From: Cellulomonas soli
GTDB taxonomy: Bacteria > Actinomycetota > Actinomycetes > Actinomycetales > Cellulomonadaceae
NCBI RefSeq assembly: GCF_013409305.1
Contig: NZ_JACBZJ010000001.1
Span: 1 to 64,000, forward strand
DNA length: 64,000 nucleotides
Reading direction: 5' to 3'
Shown here: positions 42,857-52,087 of the stretch, one piece after another
Layout: every line of letters begins with the position of its first letter
Numbering within the stretch: the first letter of the stretch is position 1
The notes under the pieces: model-generated
Seen by the model: the letters and a program-made list of their open reading frames with translations, nothing else
Told to the model about the DNA's origin: nothing
Database searches by the model: none
Position numbers and translations under genes: made by a program

Positions 42857-45406
42857 GTGCTGCTCTCCGCCCCTCGCCGTACCCGGCGCATCCTGCTCAC
42901 GACCGTCGTGCTGTGCCTCGCGCTCGCGCCGGGTGTCGCGCACGCCGAGACCGCACCGGCGGCGCCCACACGCACCTACCTGGTCACGGTCGACGACGGT
43001 GCTCAGGGCGCGGTCGCGAACCGTCTCGAGCAGCTCGGCGCCGACCCGCGGGCGGAGTTCGGCGAGGCGCTGGACGCGGTCGCCGTCCAGATGACCGCCG
43101 CGCAGGCGGCCTCCGCGGCGCTCCTGCCCGACGTCGAGGTCGTGGCGGCGGACCAGACGTACGCGGTCAACGACACCCAGGGCGTCGACAGCGCCTGGGG
43201 CCTGGACCGGATCGACCAGCGCTCGCTCCCGCTCGACCACGCGTACACCTTCGACTCCCGCGCCGGAGCCGGCGTGCGCGTCTACGTCGTCGACACCGGC
43301 ATCAGCCCGGACCCGACCCTGGGCACGCGTCTGTCGGCCGGCTACTCGGCGATCGCCGACGGCTACGGGACGAGCGACTGCCACGGGCACGGCAGCCATG
43401 TGGCGGGCATCGTCGGCTCGACCCGGTGGGGCGTGGCGAAGGCCGCGACCCTCGTGCCCGTGCGGGTCCTGGCGTGCAACGGCCAGGGGGCGACCACGGG
43501 CATCGTGGCGGGACTCGACTGGATCGCGGCCCACCACCCGTCCGGCACGCCGGGCGTGGTCAACATGTCGCTCGGCGGACCGGTCTCCGCAGCGTTGAAC
43601 GAGGCCGTCGCCTCGCTCGTCGGCCGGGGGCTGACGGTCGTCGCCGCCGCCGGGAACGCGTCCGCCGACGCGTGCACGGTCTCCCCCGCCTCGGCGCCGG
43701 CCGCGCTGACCGTCGGCGCCACCGGCCAGAACGACGCCCGGGCGTCGTTCTCGAACTACGGCTCGTGCGTGGACCTGTTCGCCCCGGGCGTGGCGATCCC
43801 GTCCTCCTCGCCGACCAACGCCGCCGGCGCGTCGATGAGCGGGACGTCGCAGGCCTCCCCGCACGCGGCCGGGGTGGCCGCGCTGTACCTGGCGCAGTCG
43901 CCGGCGGCGACACCCGCGCAGGTCGAGCTCGCCCTGCTGACGGCCGCTCAGCCCGTGGTCACCGACGCACGGTCCGCCTCGACGCTCCTGCTCTCCAGCG
44001 CGGTCGCGGCCGCATCGACCACCGCGGTCGACGTGACGACCACGGCGACGACGACCTCGCTCAAGCTGGCCTGGACGGCCGGCACGGCGGGCAGCACCAT
44101 CACCCGGTGGACGGTGCTGCGTCGCGTCGTCGGCACGGGCACGTGGCAGTCGACGGTGGTCACGAGGCCGACGATCACGTTCAGCTCGCTCGCACCCGCG
44201 ACGAGCCTGGACGTCGCGATCACCGGGGTGGACGCCACGGGCGCCACCGCGTCGACGACCCTGACGGTAGCCACCGTAGCGGCGCCGGACGCACCGGCCC
44301 TGAGCGCCTCGACCACCTTGCGCACGGCCCGGCTCGTCTGGACGGCCCCGACCGTCTCGCCGGCGCTCGTGACCGGGTACACCGTGCAGCGCTCGACCAA
44401 CGGCTCGACCTGGTCGACGGTCGCCACCACGACCCGGACCACCACGTCGGCCACCGTCACGGGCCTGGCCCCGGGCTCGACGACCTGGTTCCGCGTGGCG
44501 GCCTCGGCGAGCACGACGGTGGGTGCATGGTCCACACCGCTCGCGGTCGGGACCGCCGCGGCGCCGAGCGCACCGAACGCCCTCGCGGTCACCGCGACGT
44601 CCGCGACCACGGCGACTCTCACGTGGGCGGCCCCGTCGGTCTCCGCGGGCTTCGTCGAGCGGTACGTCGTGCAGCGCAGCACCGACGGGCTCACGTGGAA
44701 GACCGTCCCTCGGGCCGAGCCTTCGGCGACGACGGCCACGCTCACCGGGCTGAGCCCCGCGACCGGCTACCTGGTCCGGGTCGCGGCGGCGGGTGAGGGC
44801 GTCACGGGTTCCTGGGCGCCGTCCGTGCCGCTGACGAGCCTGCCGCTGCCGACGCAACCGGCCGCCGTCGGGGTGAATGCCACGATGACGACCGCGACCG
44901 TGACCTGGCAGACGCCGAGCGAGGCGAGCGCCGTGACCGGGTACCGGGTCGGATGGTCGCTCAACGGGCTGACCTGGAAGACCGTGGACGTCGCCGCCGA
45001 CGCCCGGACCACGACGCTCGTCGGGCTCAAGCCGGGCACGCCCTACCAGGTCAGGACTGCGGCCCTGGCCGACAAGCTCCTCGGCCCGTGGAGCGACGCC
45101 GCAGGCGTCACGACCGCGGTCGCACCGTCGGCCCCGCGCAGCGCGACGGTCACCGCGCGCACGACCACGAGCCTGACGCTCACCTGGGCGCCTCCGACGA
45201 CGGCCGCTCCCGCGGTCACCGCCTACCGCGTGGAGTGGTCCACGGACGGGGTCACCTGGGCGGCCACGAGCGTCCCGCCCACGACGACGCAGGTGACGCT
45301 GGGCTCGTTGCGCCGGGGGACGATCTACCGGCTGCGCGTGGCGGCGCTGAGCCCGGAGACGACCAGCCCGTTCGCCTCGACGTCGGGCACGACCGCCACC
45401 AGCTGA
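42857..45406 (+). CDS. Secreted subtilase (S8) with five Fn3-like repeats
   Basis: An 849-residue exported serine protease. Signal peptide (ILLTTVVLCLALAPGVAHA) comes first, an I9-type propeptide at about 38-100 (RTYLVTVDDGAQGAVANRL) next, and a catalytic domain at 112-400 with Asp146 (VVDTGIS), His178 (GHGSHVAG) and Ser331 (SGTSQASPHAAG). From about 405 to the end, five roughly 90-residue Fn3-like units follow, each opening with TTSLKLAW/TARLVWTAP/TATLTWAAP/TATVTWQTP/TSLTLTWAPP. GTG 42857 follows GAGGAGG. No sortase motif, so it is presumably released or bound through Fn3 domains. Confidence 0.92.
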   Translation: MLLSAPRRTRRILLTTVVLCLALAPGVAHAETAPAAPTRTYLVTVDDGAQGAVANRLEQLGADPRAEFGEALDAVAVQMTAAQAASAALLPDVEVVAADQTYAVNDTQGVDSAWGLDRIDQRSLPLDHAYTFDSRAGAGVRVYVVDTGISPDPTLGTRLSAGYSAIADGYGTSDCHGHGSHVAGIVGSTRWGVAKAATLVPVRVLACNGQGATTGIVAGLDWIAAHHPSGTPGVVNMSLGGPVSAALNEAVASLVGRGLTVVAAAGNASADACTVSPASAPAALTVGATGQNDARASFSNYGSCVDLFAPGVAIPSSSPTNAAGASMSGTSQASPHAAGVAALYLAQSPAATPAQVELALLTAAQPVVTDARSASTLLLSSAVAAASTTAVDVTTTATTTSLKLAWTAGTAGSTITRWTVLRRVVGTGTWQSTVVTRPTITFSSLAPATSLDVAITGVDATGATASTTLTVATVAAPDAPALSASTTLRTARLVWTAPTVSPALVTGYTVQRSTNGSTWSTVATTTRTTTSATVTGLAPGSTTWFRVAASASTTVGAWSTPLAVGTAAAPSAPNALAVTATSATTATLTWAAPSVSAGFVERYVVQRSTDGLTWKTVPRAEPSATTATLTGLSPATGYLVRVAAAGEGVTGSWAPSVPLTSLPLPTQPAAVGVNATMTTATVTWQTPSEASAVTGYRVGWSLNGLTWKTVDVAADARTTTLVGLKPGTPYQVRTAALADKLLGPWSDAAGVTTAVAPSAPRSATVTARTTTSLTLTWAPPTTAAPAVTAYRVEWSTDGVTWAATSVPPTTTQVTLGSLRRGTIYRLRVAALSPETTSPFASTSGTTATS

Positions 45407-45418
45407 GGAACGTCCCGA

Positions 45419-45451
45419 GGCGGCCGCGCGCTCAGGTGGCGCACGGCCGCC
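45419..45451 (+). terminator. Hairpin after the subtilase gene
   Basis: GGCGGCCG (45419-45426) pairs with CGGCCGCC (45444-45451), starting 12 bp after the subtilase stop. Confidence 0.55.
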
Positions 45452-45472
45452 GCACCACATCCGCATTGCCCC

Positions 45473-45502
45473 TTTACAACGTTAGAGAACCGCCGCTACG
45501 GT
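45473..45502 (+). promoter_or_regulatory. Promoter of the GH43 gene with candidate LacI-type operator
   Basis: TTTACA (45473-45478) and TACGGT (45497-45502) are spaced 18 bp. ACAACGTTAGAG overlaps the -35 box; its CG-centred AACGTT core (45478-45483) resembles LacI-family operators that control glycan genes. The tract is AT-rich against its surroundings. Confidence 0.5.
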
Positions 45503-45584
45503 CAGCGCGAGCCCGGACCTGGAGCGGCGTGCGTCGTCGCCCGGTGTGGCTCCCCTGCGTCCAACGCTGCACCAGGAGACCCAT

Positions 45585-48002
45585 GTGAGCGCCAGAACGA
45601 CCGTTCGCCACCTCGCCACCCTGTCCCTCGTCGCCGCACTGACGGCCACGGGTGCCGTCGCCGCGAGCGCCGGACCACCCAGGACCCCGACCCCACCGAC
45701 CCCCACGTTCGCCGACGCGACCGTGCACGACCCCTCCGTCGTCGTCGCGGACGACGAGGTGTGGGTGTTCGGCTCGCACCTGCAGGTCGCCAAGACGGAC
45801 GACCTCATGGCCTGGGAGCAGGTCGCCTCGGGCGTGAACGCCGACAACCCGATCTTCGACGACGTGGTCAGCGAGCTCGCCGAGACGTTCGCGTGGGCGC
45901 AGTCCGACACGCTGTGGGCCGCGGACGTGATCCAGCTGGGCGACGGCCGGTTCTACATGTACTACAACGCGTGCAAGGGCGACTCGCCCCGCTCGGCGCT
46001 CGGCGTCGCGGTCTCCGACGACGTCGACGGACCCTACGAGGACCTGGGCATTGTGCTGAGGTCCGGCATGTGGGACCAGATCAGCGAGGACGGCACCGTC
46101 TACGACGCGCGGGTGCACCCCAACGTCGTCGACCCGGACGTGTTCTACGACGCGGACGGCAAGCTGTGGATGGTCTACGGCTCGTACTCGGGCGGCATCT
46201 TCGTCCTCGAGATGGACCCGCAGACCGGCAAGCCCCTGCCCGACCAGGGCTACGGCAAGCACCTCGTGGGCGGCAACCACAGTCGCATCGAGGCGCCCAA
46301 CGTCATGTACGACGAGGGCGCCGGCTACTACTACCTGTTCCTCTCGTTCGGCGGGCTGGACGCCACGGGCGGCTACAACATGCGCGTCGCGCGCTCGCTG
46401 AACCCCGACGGCCCGTACCTGGACGCCGAGGGCAACGACATGAGCGAGGTCAAGGCCGACCCGAGCCTGCCACTGTTCGACGACGCCTCCATCGAGCCGT
46501 ACGGCGTGAAGATCATGGGCAGCTACCTGTTCCAGCGTGAGGTCGGCGACCCGGGCACCGGCCTGGGCGTCGGGTACGTCTCCCCCGGCCACAACTCGAC
46601 GTACGTCGACGAGGCCACGGGCCGCAAGTTCCTCGTCTTCCACTCCCGGTTCCCGGGTCAGGGCGAGACGCACAACGTGCGGGTGCACGAGATGTTCATC
46701 AACAGCGCCGGCTGGCCCGTCGTGGCGCCCTACCGCTACGCGGACGACGGCTCGACGCCGGCCCCGCTGGCGAGCGCCGCCGCCACGACCTCCAAGACGC
46801 ACGTCGCGAAGATCACGCGTGAGGACGCCGTCGGGCAGTACGCGCTGATCGACCACGGCAAGGCCATCAACACCACGCCGGTCGAGTCCGTCTCCGTGAA
46901 GCTCGAGAAGAACGGCAAGGTCACGGGCGCCCTGAAGGGCACGTGGACGCTGAAGGGCTCGAACCGGGCGCGGATCGTCTCCGGCGGCCAGACCTACGAC
47001 GGGGTGTTCACCCGGCAGTGGGAACCCGACCGCCAGGAGTGGGTCGTGACGTTCACCGTCCAGTCGGCGGCAGGTGTGTCCCTGTGGGGTAGCCACGTGG
47101 ACCCGCTGTCCGCCAAGGCAGCCGTCGGTGCCGTCAAGGCCGACCTCGACCTCGGCGACACCTCGGCCGTGGTCGCCGACCTCACCCTGCCGACCGTCGG
47201 CACCAACGGGGTCGCGATCACGTGGGCGTCCAGCGACGCCGCCGTCGTGTCCACCACCGGTGAGGTGACCCGCCCCGAGAACGGCGCGGGCGACGCCACC
47301 GTGACCCTCACGGCGACGATCACCAAGGACCGCCGGACCGCGACCGCCGCGTTCACGGTCACGGTGCTGGAGCGCACCTCGGGCGGCACGATCGGCGCCT
47401 GGTCGTTCGAGGGCGACCTGGCCGACTCCACGGGCGCGCTGCCGGCCGCCACGGTGACCGGAGCCCGCGTCGACACCACCGGCGGCACGGTCTCCTACGT
47501 GGAGGGCGTGCAGGGCCAGGCCGTGCACCTCGACGGCGCGAGCGGCGTCCGCCTGCCCGACGGGCTGATCAGCGGGCCGACCTACACCGTGTCGATGTGG
47601 CTGCGGCCCGACGCGCTCACCCAGTTCACGTCCGCGTTCTTCGGTGCCCGCGACGCGAACAGCTGGGTCAGCGTCGTGCCCAAGGGCCACGACGGCGTGG
47701 GCGGCAACACGATGGTGTGGTCCGGGTCGGCCTGGTACGACGCCGGCACCCCGCTGCAGATCCCGGTCGGGCAGTGGAGCCACGTCGCGCTCACCGTCGA
47801 CTCCGGGGACGTGACCGTCTACGTCGACGGCGTGCCGCAGTTCACCGGCACGGGCTTCCCCGATGTCTTCACCACGACCACAGGCACCTTCGCGGTGGGC
47901 GTGAACTGGTGGGACACCCCGTTCGCCGGTGACGTCGACGAGCTCTCGGTGCACGGCTCGGCCCTGACGGCCGAGGAGGTCGCGGCGCTCGCCACGCGCT
48001 GA
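45585..48002 (+). CDS. Secreted GH43 family glycosidase, probable arabinan-degrading enzyme
   Basis: An 805-residue exported enzyme with a signal peptide (HLATLSLVAALTATGAVAAS). The GH43 five-blade domain covers about 40-400; the base Asp49 lies in TVHDPSVVV, another Asp in NVVDPDVFYD and the acid Glu in HSRIEAPNV. FAWAQSDTLWAADVIQLGDG resembles endo-1,5-arabinanases. A beta-sandwich domain with ALIDHGKAINTTPVESVSV follows, then an Ig-like domain (VAITWASSDAAVVSTTGEVT) and a C-terminal LamG/concanavalin-like domain (VSMWLRPDALTQFTSAFFGA) that may bind polysaccharide. The GTG start follows AGGAG. Other alpha-arabinosidase or xylosidase activity is possible. Confidence 0.88.
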   Translation: MSARTTVRHLATLSLVAALTATGAVAASAGPPRTPTPPTPTFADATVHDPSVVVADDEVWVFGSHLQVAKTDDLMAWEQVASGVNADNPIFDDVVSELAETFAWAQSDTLWAADVIQLGDGRFYMYYNACKGDSPRSALGVAVSDDVDGPYEDLGIVLRSGMWDQISEDGTVYDARVHPNVVDPDVFYDADGKLWMVYGSYSGGIFVLEMDPQTGKPLPDQGYGKHLVGGNHSRIEAPNVMYDEGAGYYYLFLSFGGLDATGGYNMRVARSLNPDGPYLDAEGNDMSEVKADPSLPLFDDASIEPYGVKIMGSYLFQREVGDPGTGLGVGYVSPGHNSTYVDEATGRKFLVFHSRFPGQGETHNVRVHEMFINSAGWPVVAPYRYADDGSTPAPLASAAATTSKTHVAKITREDAVGQYALIDHGKAINTTPVESVSVKLEKNGKVTGALKGTWTLKGSNRARIVSGGQTYDGVFTRQWEPDRQEWVVTFTVQSAAGVSLWGSHVDPLSAKAAVGAVKADLDLGDTSAVVADLTLPTVGTNGVAITWASSDAAVVSTTGEVTRPENGAGDATVTLTATITKDRRTATAAFTVTVLERTSGGTIGAWSFEGDLADSTGALPAATVTGARVDTTGGTVSYVEGVQGQAVHLDGASGVRLPDGLISGPTYTVSMWLRPDALTQFTSAFFGARDANSWVSVVPKGHDGVGGNTMVWSGSAWYDAGTPLQIPVGQWSHVALTVDSGDVTVYVDGVPQFTGTGFPDVFTTTTGTFAVGVNWWDTPFAGDVDELSVHGSALTAEEVAALATR

Positions 48003-48006
48003 CCGC

Positions 48007-48056
48007 ACGGACGGCGACCGGTCGGGCCCACGCGGGTCCGGCCGGTCGCCGTCCGT
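48007..48056. terminator. Bidirectional terminator after GH43 gene
   Basis: A 15-bp perfect stem (48007-48021 with 48042-48056; arm ACGGACGGCGACCGG) and a 20-nt loop lie between convergent stop codons. Confidence 0.8.
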
Positions 48057-48074
48057 CCGGCGTGCCGGACGGGG

Positions 48075-48332
48075 TCAGGCCGCGACGGACTCGCGGTCCG
48101 CCGTCACCAGCGGGCGGCCGTCGAGCCCGAGCTCACGGAGCACGCGACCTTCGTCGTCGACCTCGAGCACGCTCGCGCGGCGCACGCGGGTGGGGCCGGC
48201 CGTGCCGAGCTGCTGGGCGAGCTCGCCGAGCGCCTGCACGGCCGCGGGCAGGGACGGCCGGCGCAACCGCAGGGGTGCGACGTCGGCGACCGCGTCGGCG
48301 GTGGCCAGCACGACGGTGGCGATGTACTGCAT
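48075..48332 (-). CDS. Small conserved-looking hypothetical protein
   Basis: An 85-residue protein starting MQYIATVVLATADAVADVAP after the strong ribosome site GAGGAGGT. It contains AAVQALGELAQQLG and RASVLEVDDEGRVLRELG, an alpha/beta pattern with no cysteine and no membrane helix. No family recognised; isolated on the minus strand between GH43 and the chemoreceptor. Confidence 0.65.
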   Translation of the reverse strand: MQYIATVVLATADAVADVAPLRLRRPSLPAAVQALGELAQQLGTAGPTRVRRASVLEVDDEGRVLRELGLDGRPLVTADRESVAA

Positions 48333-48534
48333 CGGTGACCTCCTCGAGGGTCGGGCTCCGGACCCGCCCGTGCGGCGACTCGCGGTTCAGGTCGACGGAC
48401 CGACCTCTCCTGCCCATCGGCGCGTGGTCGGGATGCGTGAGCGATGGGACGGCGTGAGCGAGAGCGCCGCGTCGGCGCGACGACAGCGCCGGCTGCGGTG
48501 ACCCCTGCACCTCGGGGCACCGCAGCCGAGGGCG

Positions 48535-50151
48535 TCAGATCCGGAACTGGCCGACGAGCCCTCGCAGCTCGGCCGACATCCGCGCGAGCTCACCGACCGA
48601 CTGCAGCGACTCGCCCACCCCGGCGGTGGTGGCGTCGGCCGCGTCGGCGACGCCGACGATGTTCGCGGCGATCTCCCCCGCACCCGTGGCGGCCTCCGCG
48701 ACCGAGCGGTTGACCTCGTTGGTCGTGGCGGTCTGCTCCTCGACGGCGGAGGCGATCGTGGACTGGTAGCCGCTGATCGAGTCGATGACCTCGGAGATCC
48801 GGCCGATCGCCGTGACCGCGGACTCGGTGTCCGCCTGGATCATCTCGATGCGCCGGGCGATGTCCTCGGTCGCGCGCGCCGTCTCCTGCGCGAGCTCCTT
48901 GACCTCGCCCGCGACGACGGCGAAACCCTTGCCCGCCTCGCCCGCACGCGCCGCCTCGATGGTCGCGTTGAGTGCGAGCAGGTTCGTCTGGCCGGCGATC
49001 CCGCTGATGACCTTGACCACGTCCCCGATCTCGCGACTCGACTCCCCGAGCCGGTTGACGGTGCCGGTCGTCTCCTGCGCGGCCTCGACCGCCCGGCCTG
49101 CGACGTGCACGGCCTCGGAGGCGTTGTGCGCGATCTCGCGGATGGAGGCGCCCATCTGCTCGGACGCGGACGCCACGGTCTGCACGTTCCGGGAGACCTG
49201 CTCGGCCGCGGCCGCGACGACGCCCGCCTGCGAGGCGGTCTCCTCGGCGCCCGAGGCGATCAGCTGGGAGGTGCCGGCCATCTGCTCCGTGGCGCTGGCC
49301 AGCGACCCTGCGGAGGCGTCGATCGTGCCCACGATGCCCCGCAGCCGCTCGACCGCGGCGTCCAGGGAGCCGCCCATCGTGCCGACCTCGTCGCGCGAGG
49401 TGAGCCCGGCGAGGTGGGTGAGGTCGCCCTCGGCGAGGGCACCCGAGACGGCGCGGACACGGTTGATCCCCCGCACGATGCTGCGGGCGACGCCGATCCC
49501 GATCGCCACGGCCAGGGTCAGCCCGAGGAGCAGCAGGACCACGACCTGGGTGCGGTTCGCTCCGTAGGCCTCGGTCGAGGCCTTCACGGCGGCGGCCGCG
49601 TCGGTCTTCTCGAGCTCGACCATGCTCGCGAGCGTGTCCATCATCGAGAGGATGTCGGCCTGCGAGTCGTCGCGCGCGACCGCCCAGGTGGCCAGGTCCC
49701 CGGCTCGTCCGGCCGGGAAGAGCCGCTCGTCGCGGAGGGTGACGTACTCCTCCAGCGCGGCGGAGAAGTCGGCGAGCATCCCTTCGCGCGCGCTGTCCAG
49801 ACCGGTGGCCTGGTACGCGTCCATCGCGGTGCGCGCGTCCGCCTCGGCGTCGGCGGCCTTGCCCTCGAAGGTCGTCAGGGACTCCTCGTCCTCGGAGAGC
49901 ACCTGGTTCATCACCGCGATCCGCATCTCGAGCGTCGCCCGGCGCATCGTCGCGGCGAGCTCGAACCGGCCCATGTTGGCGCGGTAGAGCGTCTCGGTCC
50001 CCTGGTTGGTCGACCCGAGGGCGGAGATGCCGAGCACGCCGACGGCGACGGCGACGGCCGCGGCCGTGAAGACAGCGACGAGGATCTTCGTGCTCACGCC
50101 GCGGTCGGTGAACCAGCTCAGCAGTCCACGCGTTCCGGGATGCTCGTTCAT
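48535..50151 (-). CDS. Methyl-accepting chemotaxis protein
   Basis: A 538-residue chemoreceptor. Membrane helix 1 ([20 protein letters not shown]) and helix 2 ([20 protein letters not shown]) enclose a four-helix-bundle ligand domain of about 150 residues. A HAMP domain follows ([20 protein letters not shown]). The signalling tip reads [20 protein letters not shown] and continues [15 protein letters not shown]. It would pass signals to CheA/CheW, not encoded here, so motility is implied. ATG 50151 follows AAAGGGG. Confidence 0.95.
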   Translation of the reverse strand: MNEHPGTRGLLSWFTDRGVSTKILVAVFTAAAVAVAVGVLGISALGSTNQGTETLYRANMGRFELAATMRRATLEMRIAVMNQVLSEDEESLTTFEGKAADAEADARTAMDAYQATGLDSAREGMLADFSAALEEYVTLRDERLFPAGRAGDLATWAVARDDSQADILSMMDTLASMVELEKTDAAAAVKASTEAYGANRTQVVVLLLLGLTLAVAIGIGVARSIVRGINRVRAVSGALAEGDLTHLAGLTSRDEVGTMGGSLDAAVERLRGIVGTIDASAGSLASATEQMAGTSQLIASGAEETASQAGVVAAAAEQVSRNVQTVASASEQMGASIREIAHNASEAVHVAGRAVEAAQETTGTVNRLGESSREIGDVVKVISGIAGQTNLLALNATIEAARAGEAGKGFAVVAGEVKELAQETARATEDIARRIEMIQADTESAVTAIGRISEVIDSISGYQSTIASAVEEQTATTNEVNRSVAEAATGAGEIAANIVGVADAADATTAGVGESLQSVGELARMSAELRGLVGQFRI

Positions 50152-50524
50152 GAGGGCCCCTTTCAAGGGCAGCAATGGTGTCGGGACCCGTGGCGACGAG
50201 GCCGAGGCGCAGGGTGCGGCGCCGACCTGTCCATCGGGCGGGTCGACATCGAGTCATAGGACTTAGGTCACCCTTGCCTTTCACCCCATGACATTGCGGC
50301 ACGCTCCCGCAGGTCAGTCGCCCGCCGACCCTTGACGAGAGCCGGGTGAAACCGCTCTCGCGCGCCTGGCCAGCACGGTCGGAGGTCCTGGATCGGACGA
50401 TCCTCGCTCACGTCCCGGACACGTCCGACGAGGCAGCGGCGTGCCGGTCGGCCGACCCCGGGGCGGGTCATCGCCGGTTCCCCGCACGGCGGGCGGGGGG
50501 CCCAGGGCGCGGACGGGGCATGGG
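50152..50524. other. Intergenic stretch upstream of the chemoreceptor
   Basis: No supported gene in these 373 bp. The tract 50255-50290 is AT-richer than its surroundings and probably holds the chemoreceptor promoter; I see no clear boxes. Confidence 0.4.
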
Positions 50525-50553
50525 AAAGGCCCGGTCCCCTCACGGGCCGGGCC
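50525..50553 (-). terminator. tRNA-Pro terminator
   Basis: On the minus strand GGCCCGG (50547-50553) pairs with CCGGGCC (50528-50534), followed by TTT (50525-50527), 46 bp after tRNA-Pro. Confidence 0.7.
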
Positions 50554-50598
50554 GTTCTCCTGCCGCTCGCGCCGGCACGGCGCCGACGGCTCACACGG

Positions 50599-50672
50599 TC
50601 GGGGTGGCGGGATTCGAACCCACGACCTTCCGCTCCCAAAGCGGACGCGCTACCAACCTGCGCCACACCCCG
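50599..50672 (-). tRNA. tRNA-Pro (anticodon TGG)
   Basis: A 74-nt cloverleaf: acceptor CGGGGTG/CACCCCG, anticodon stem TCCGC/GCGGA enclosing TTTGGGA with anticodon TGG, T loop TTCGAAT, discriminator A. CCA is not encoded. Confidence 0.95.
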
Positions 50673-50795
50673 TGGCACAGGAAGCCTAGTGCCCGCCGAC
50701 CGCACGCCCCACGCCGCGCGACCCGTCGCGCACGCCCCGGTGGCACCCGGCCGGGCACGGTCGACCCACGGACCGCCGTGCGGGCCGGGCCGTGG

Positions 50796-51569
50796 TCACC
50801 AGCCGCTCTCACCTCGCAGCACGACGTCGGAGCCGCCGTCGACGAACACCAGCTGGCCGCACAGGTGCGTGTTCGACTCGCCGACGAGCCAGGCGTGCAG
50901 CGCGGCAGGGACCTCGGGGCCCATGATCCCGTGCAGCGGCATCGGCACGAGGGTGAGCAGCTGCTCGCGCGCCTCCGCGGTGGCGGTCATCTCGGCCGTC
51001 ATGGGTGTCGCCACGACCCCGGGGCCGATCGCGTTCAGCGGGATCCCCGCGCCGGCCCAGTCGGCGGTCGCTGCGTGCCGGCGCATCCAGCGGGTCAGCG
51101 CGACCTTGGTCGAGGAGTAGATCTGGTCGCCCTTGTCCTGCTCGACCAGCACCGTGGCGCGGGCCAGCGCGCCGGGTTCGTCGTCGGCGAGCGCCCGCTC
51201 GACGAGCTCCTCGTCGTGGGCCATGAGCGTGGCCATCGAGCTGGTCAACGAGGCACGAGGAGCCGGCGAGCCGACGAGCAGAGGGCGCAGGCCTTCGAGG
51301 GTGGCCACGGCGCCGAAGTAGTTCACCGACACCGTCAGCGGGGTGGGGATCGCGAGTCCGGCGTTGGCCACGACGGCGTCGATCGTGCCTCCCGACAGGG
51401 CACGGACCTGCTCGACGAGCGAGGCGCGGCCACCGACGGTCGCCAGGTCCACCTCGACCTCGGCGTCGTGCAGGTCGACCCCGATGACCCTCTCGCCGCG
51501 GGCCCGCAGCAGCTCGGCGGTCGCCCGCCCGATGCCCGAGGCCGATCCGGTGATGACGACGGTGCGCAT
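50796..51569 (-). CDS. Short-chain dehydrogenase/reductase
   Basis: A 257-residue SDR. The cofactor motif is TGSASGIG, NAG is present in VANAGLAIP, and the catalytic YxxxK is IYSSTKVAL. GVDLHDAEVEVDL suggests an Asp after strand 2, so NAD is the likely cofactor. It resembles 3-alpha-hydroxysteroid and coniferyl-alcohol dehydrogenases; the substrate cannot be read. ATG 51569 follows GGAGGAGG. Single minus-strand gene divergent from cysK. Confidence 0.88.
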   Translation of the reverse strand: MRTVVITGSASGIGRATAELLRARGERVIGVDLHDAEVEVDLATVGGRASLVEQVRALSGGTIDAVVANAGLAIPTPLTVSVNYFGAVATLEGLRPLLVGSPAPRASLTSSMATLMAHDEELVERALADDEPGALARATVLVEQDKGDQIYSSTKVALTRWMRRHAATADWAGAGIPLNAIGPGVVATPMTAEMTATAEAREQLLTLVPMPLHGIMGPEVPAALHAWLVGESNTHLCGQLVFVDGGSDVVLRGESGW

Positions 51570-51731
51570 GGTGCCTCCTCCGAGAGGGGCGCCGGCCGCG
51601 GGCCGGCGACCTCGCCGACTCCTGACCTTTTTCACGCTAGACGCACGGCCACCACCGGCGAGTGACCTACGTCCCGCGCGCGAGGACGTCCCGCCGATCG
51701 GGAACCTTTGCGCGGGTCACGGCGTTAGGGC

Positions 51732-51737
51732 TACCGT
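51732..51737 (+). promoter_or_regulatory. Candidate -10 box of the cysK operon
   Basis: TACCGT lies 80 nt upstream of the Cys-rich leader frame at 51818, and transcription from it would include the leader and its hairpins. Confidence 0.4.
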
Positions 51738-51817
51738 CAGTCAACTTCGGCGTGTCGATGCCGGTCCTCGCGACCGGGCCAGCACGCCCGTGGACCAGGG
51801 ACGAGGAGGCGAGGAGC

Positions 51818-51901
51818 GTGCGCAACCGCACCGCCGCCACCCCCCTGCGTGCCCACGCCGTGCGCCGCCCTGCCGCGCACACCTGCTGTCGCTGTCTCTA
51901 G
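51818..51901 (+). CDS. Cys-rich leader peptide of cysK-cysE operon
   Basis: A 27-codon frame with GTG start after GAGGCGAGGAG, ending TAG. It begins MRNRTAATPL and finishes AAHTCCRCL, so all three cysteines (23, 24, 26) sit just before the stop. The cysK start is 186 nt beyond the stop. Stalling at the Cys codons when charged tRNA-Cys is scarce would alter folding of the following mRNA. It resembles the frame at 22985 in length, R/P/A-rich body, Cys placement and spacing to the first gene. Expression is unproven. Confidence 0.7.
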   Translation: MRNRTAATPLRAHAVRRPAAHTCCRCL

Positions 51902-52007
51902 AGCGCTGGCCGACCTCCACGCGAGGACACCCACGCCCCGGGGCGCAGTCCCCCCGCGCCAGCGCTCGCCCCACGCCGACCTCCTCGGGACCCTCGCGGT
52001 CCCGAGG
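51901..52007 (+). promoter_or_regulatory. Attenuator-like hairpins between leader peptide and cysK
   Basis: GAGCGCTGGC (51901-51910), starting on the last base of the leader stop codon, pairs perfectly with GCCAGCGCTC (51958-51967). CCTCGGGACC (51983-51992) pairs with GGTCCCGAGG (51998-52007), a 10-bp stem with a 5-nt loop that could terminate. A ribosome at the Cys codons would cover the first arm. The two stems do not share bases, so classic switching is not obvious. Confidence 0.5.
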
Positions 52008-52087
52008 CCACGGCCCAGCACCGCCGCTCGTGCACCTCCCGTCCAGTCCCCCAGCCGCGCACGCGGCACACCACCCGAAGAGGAACC

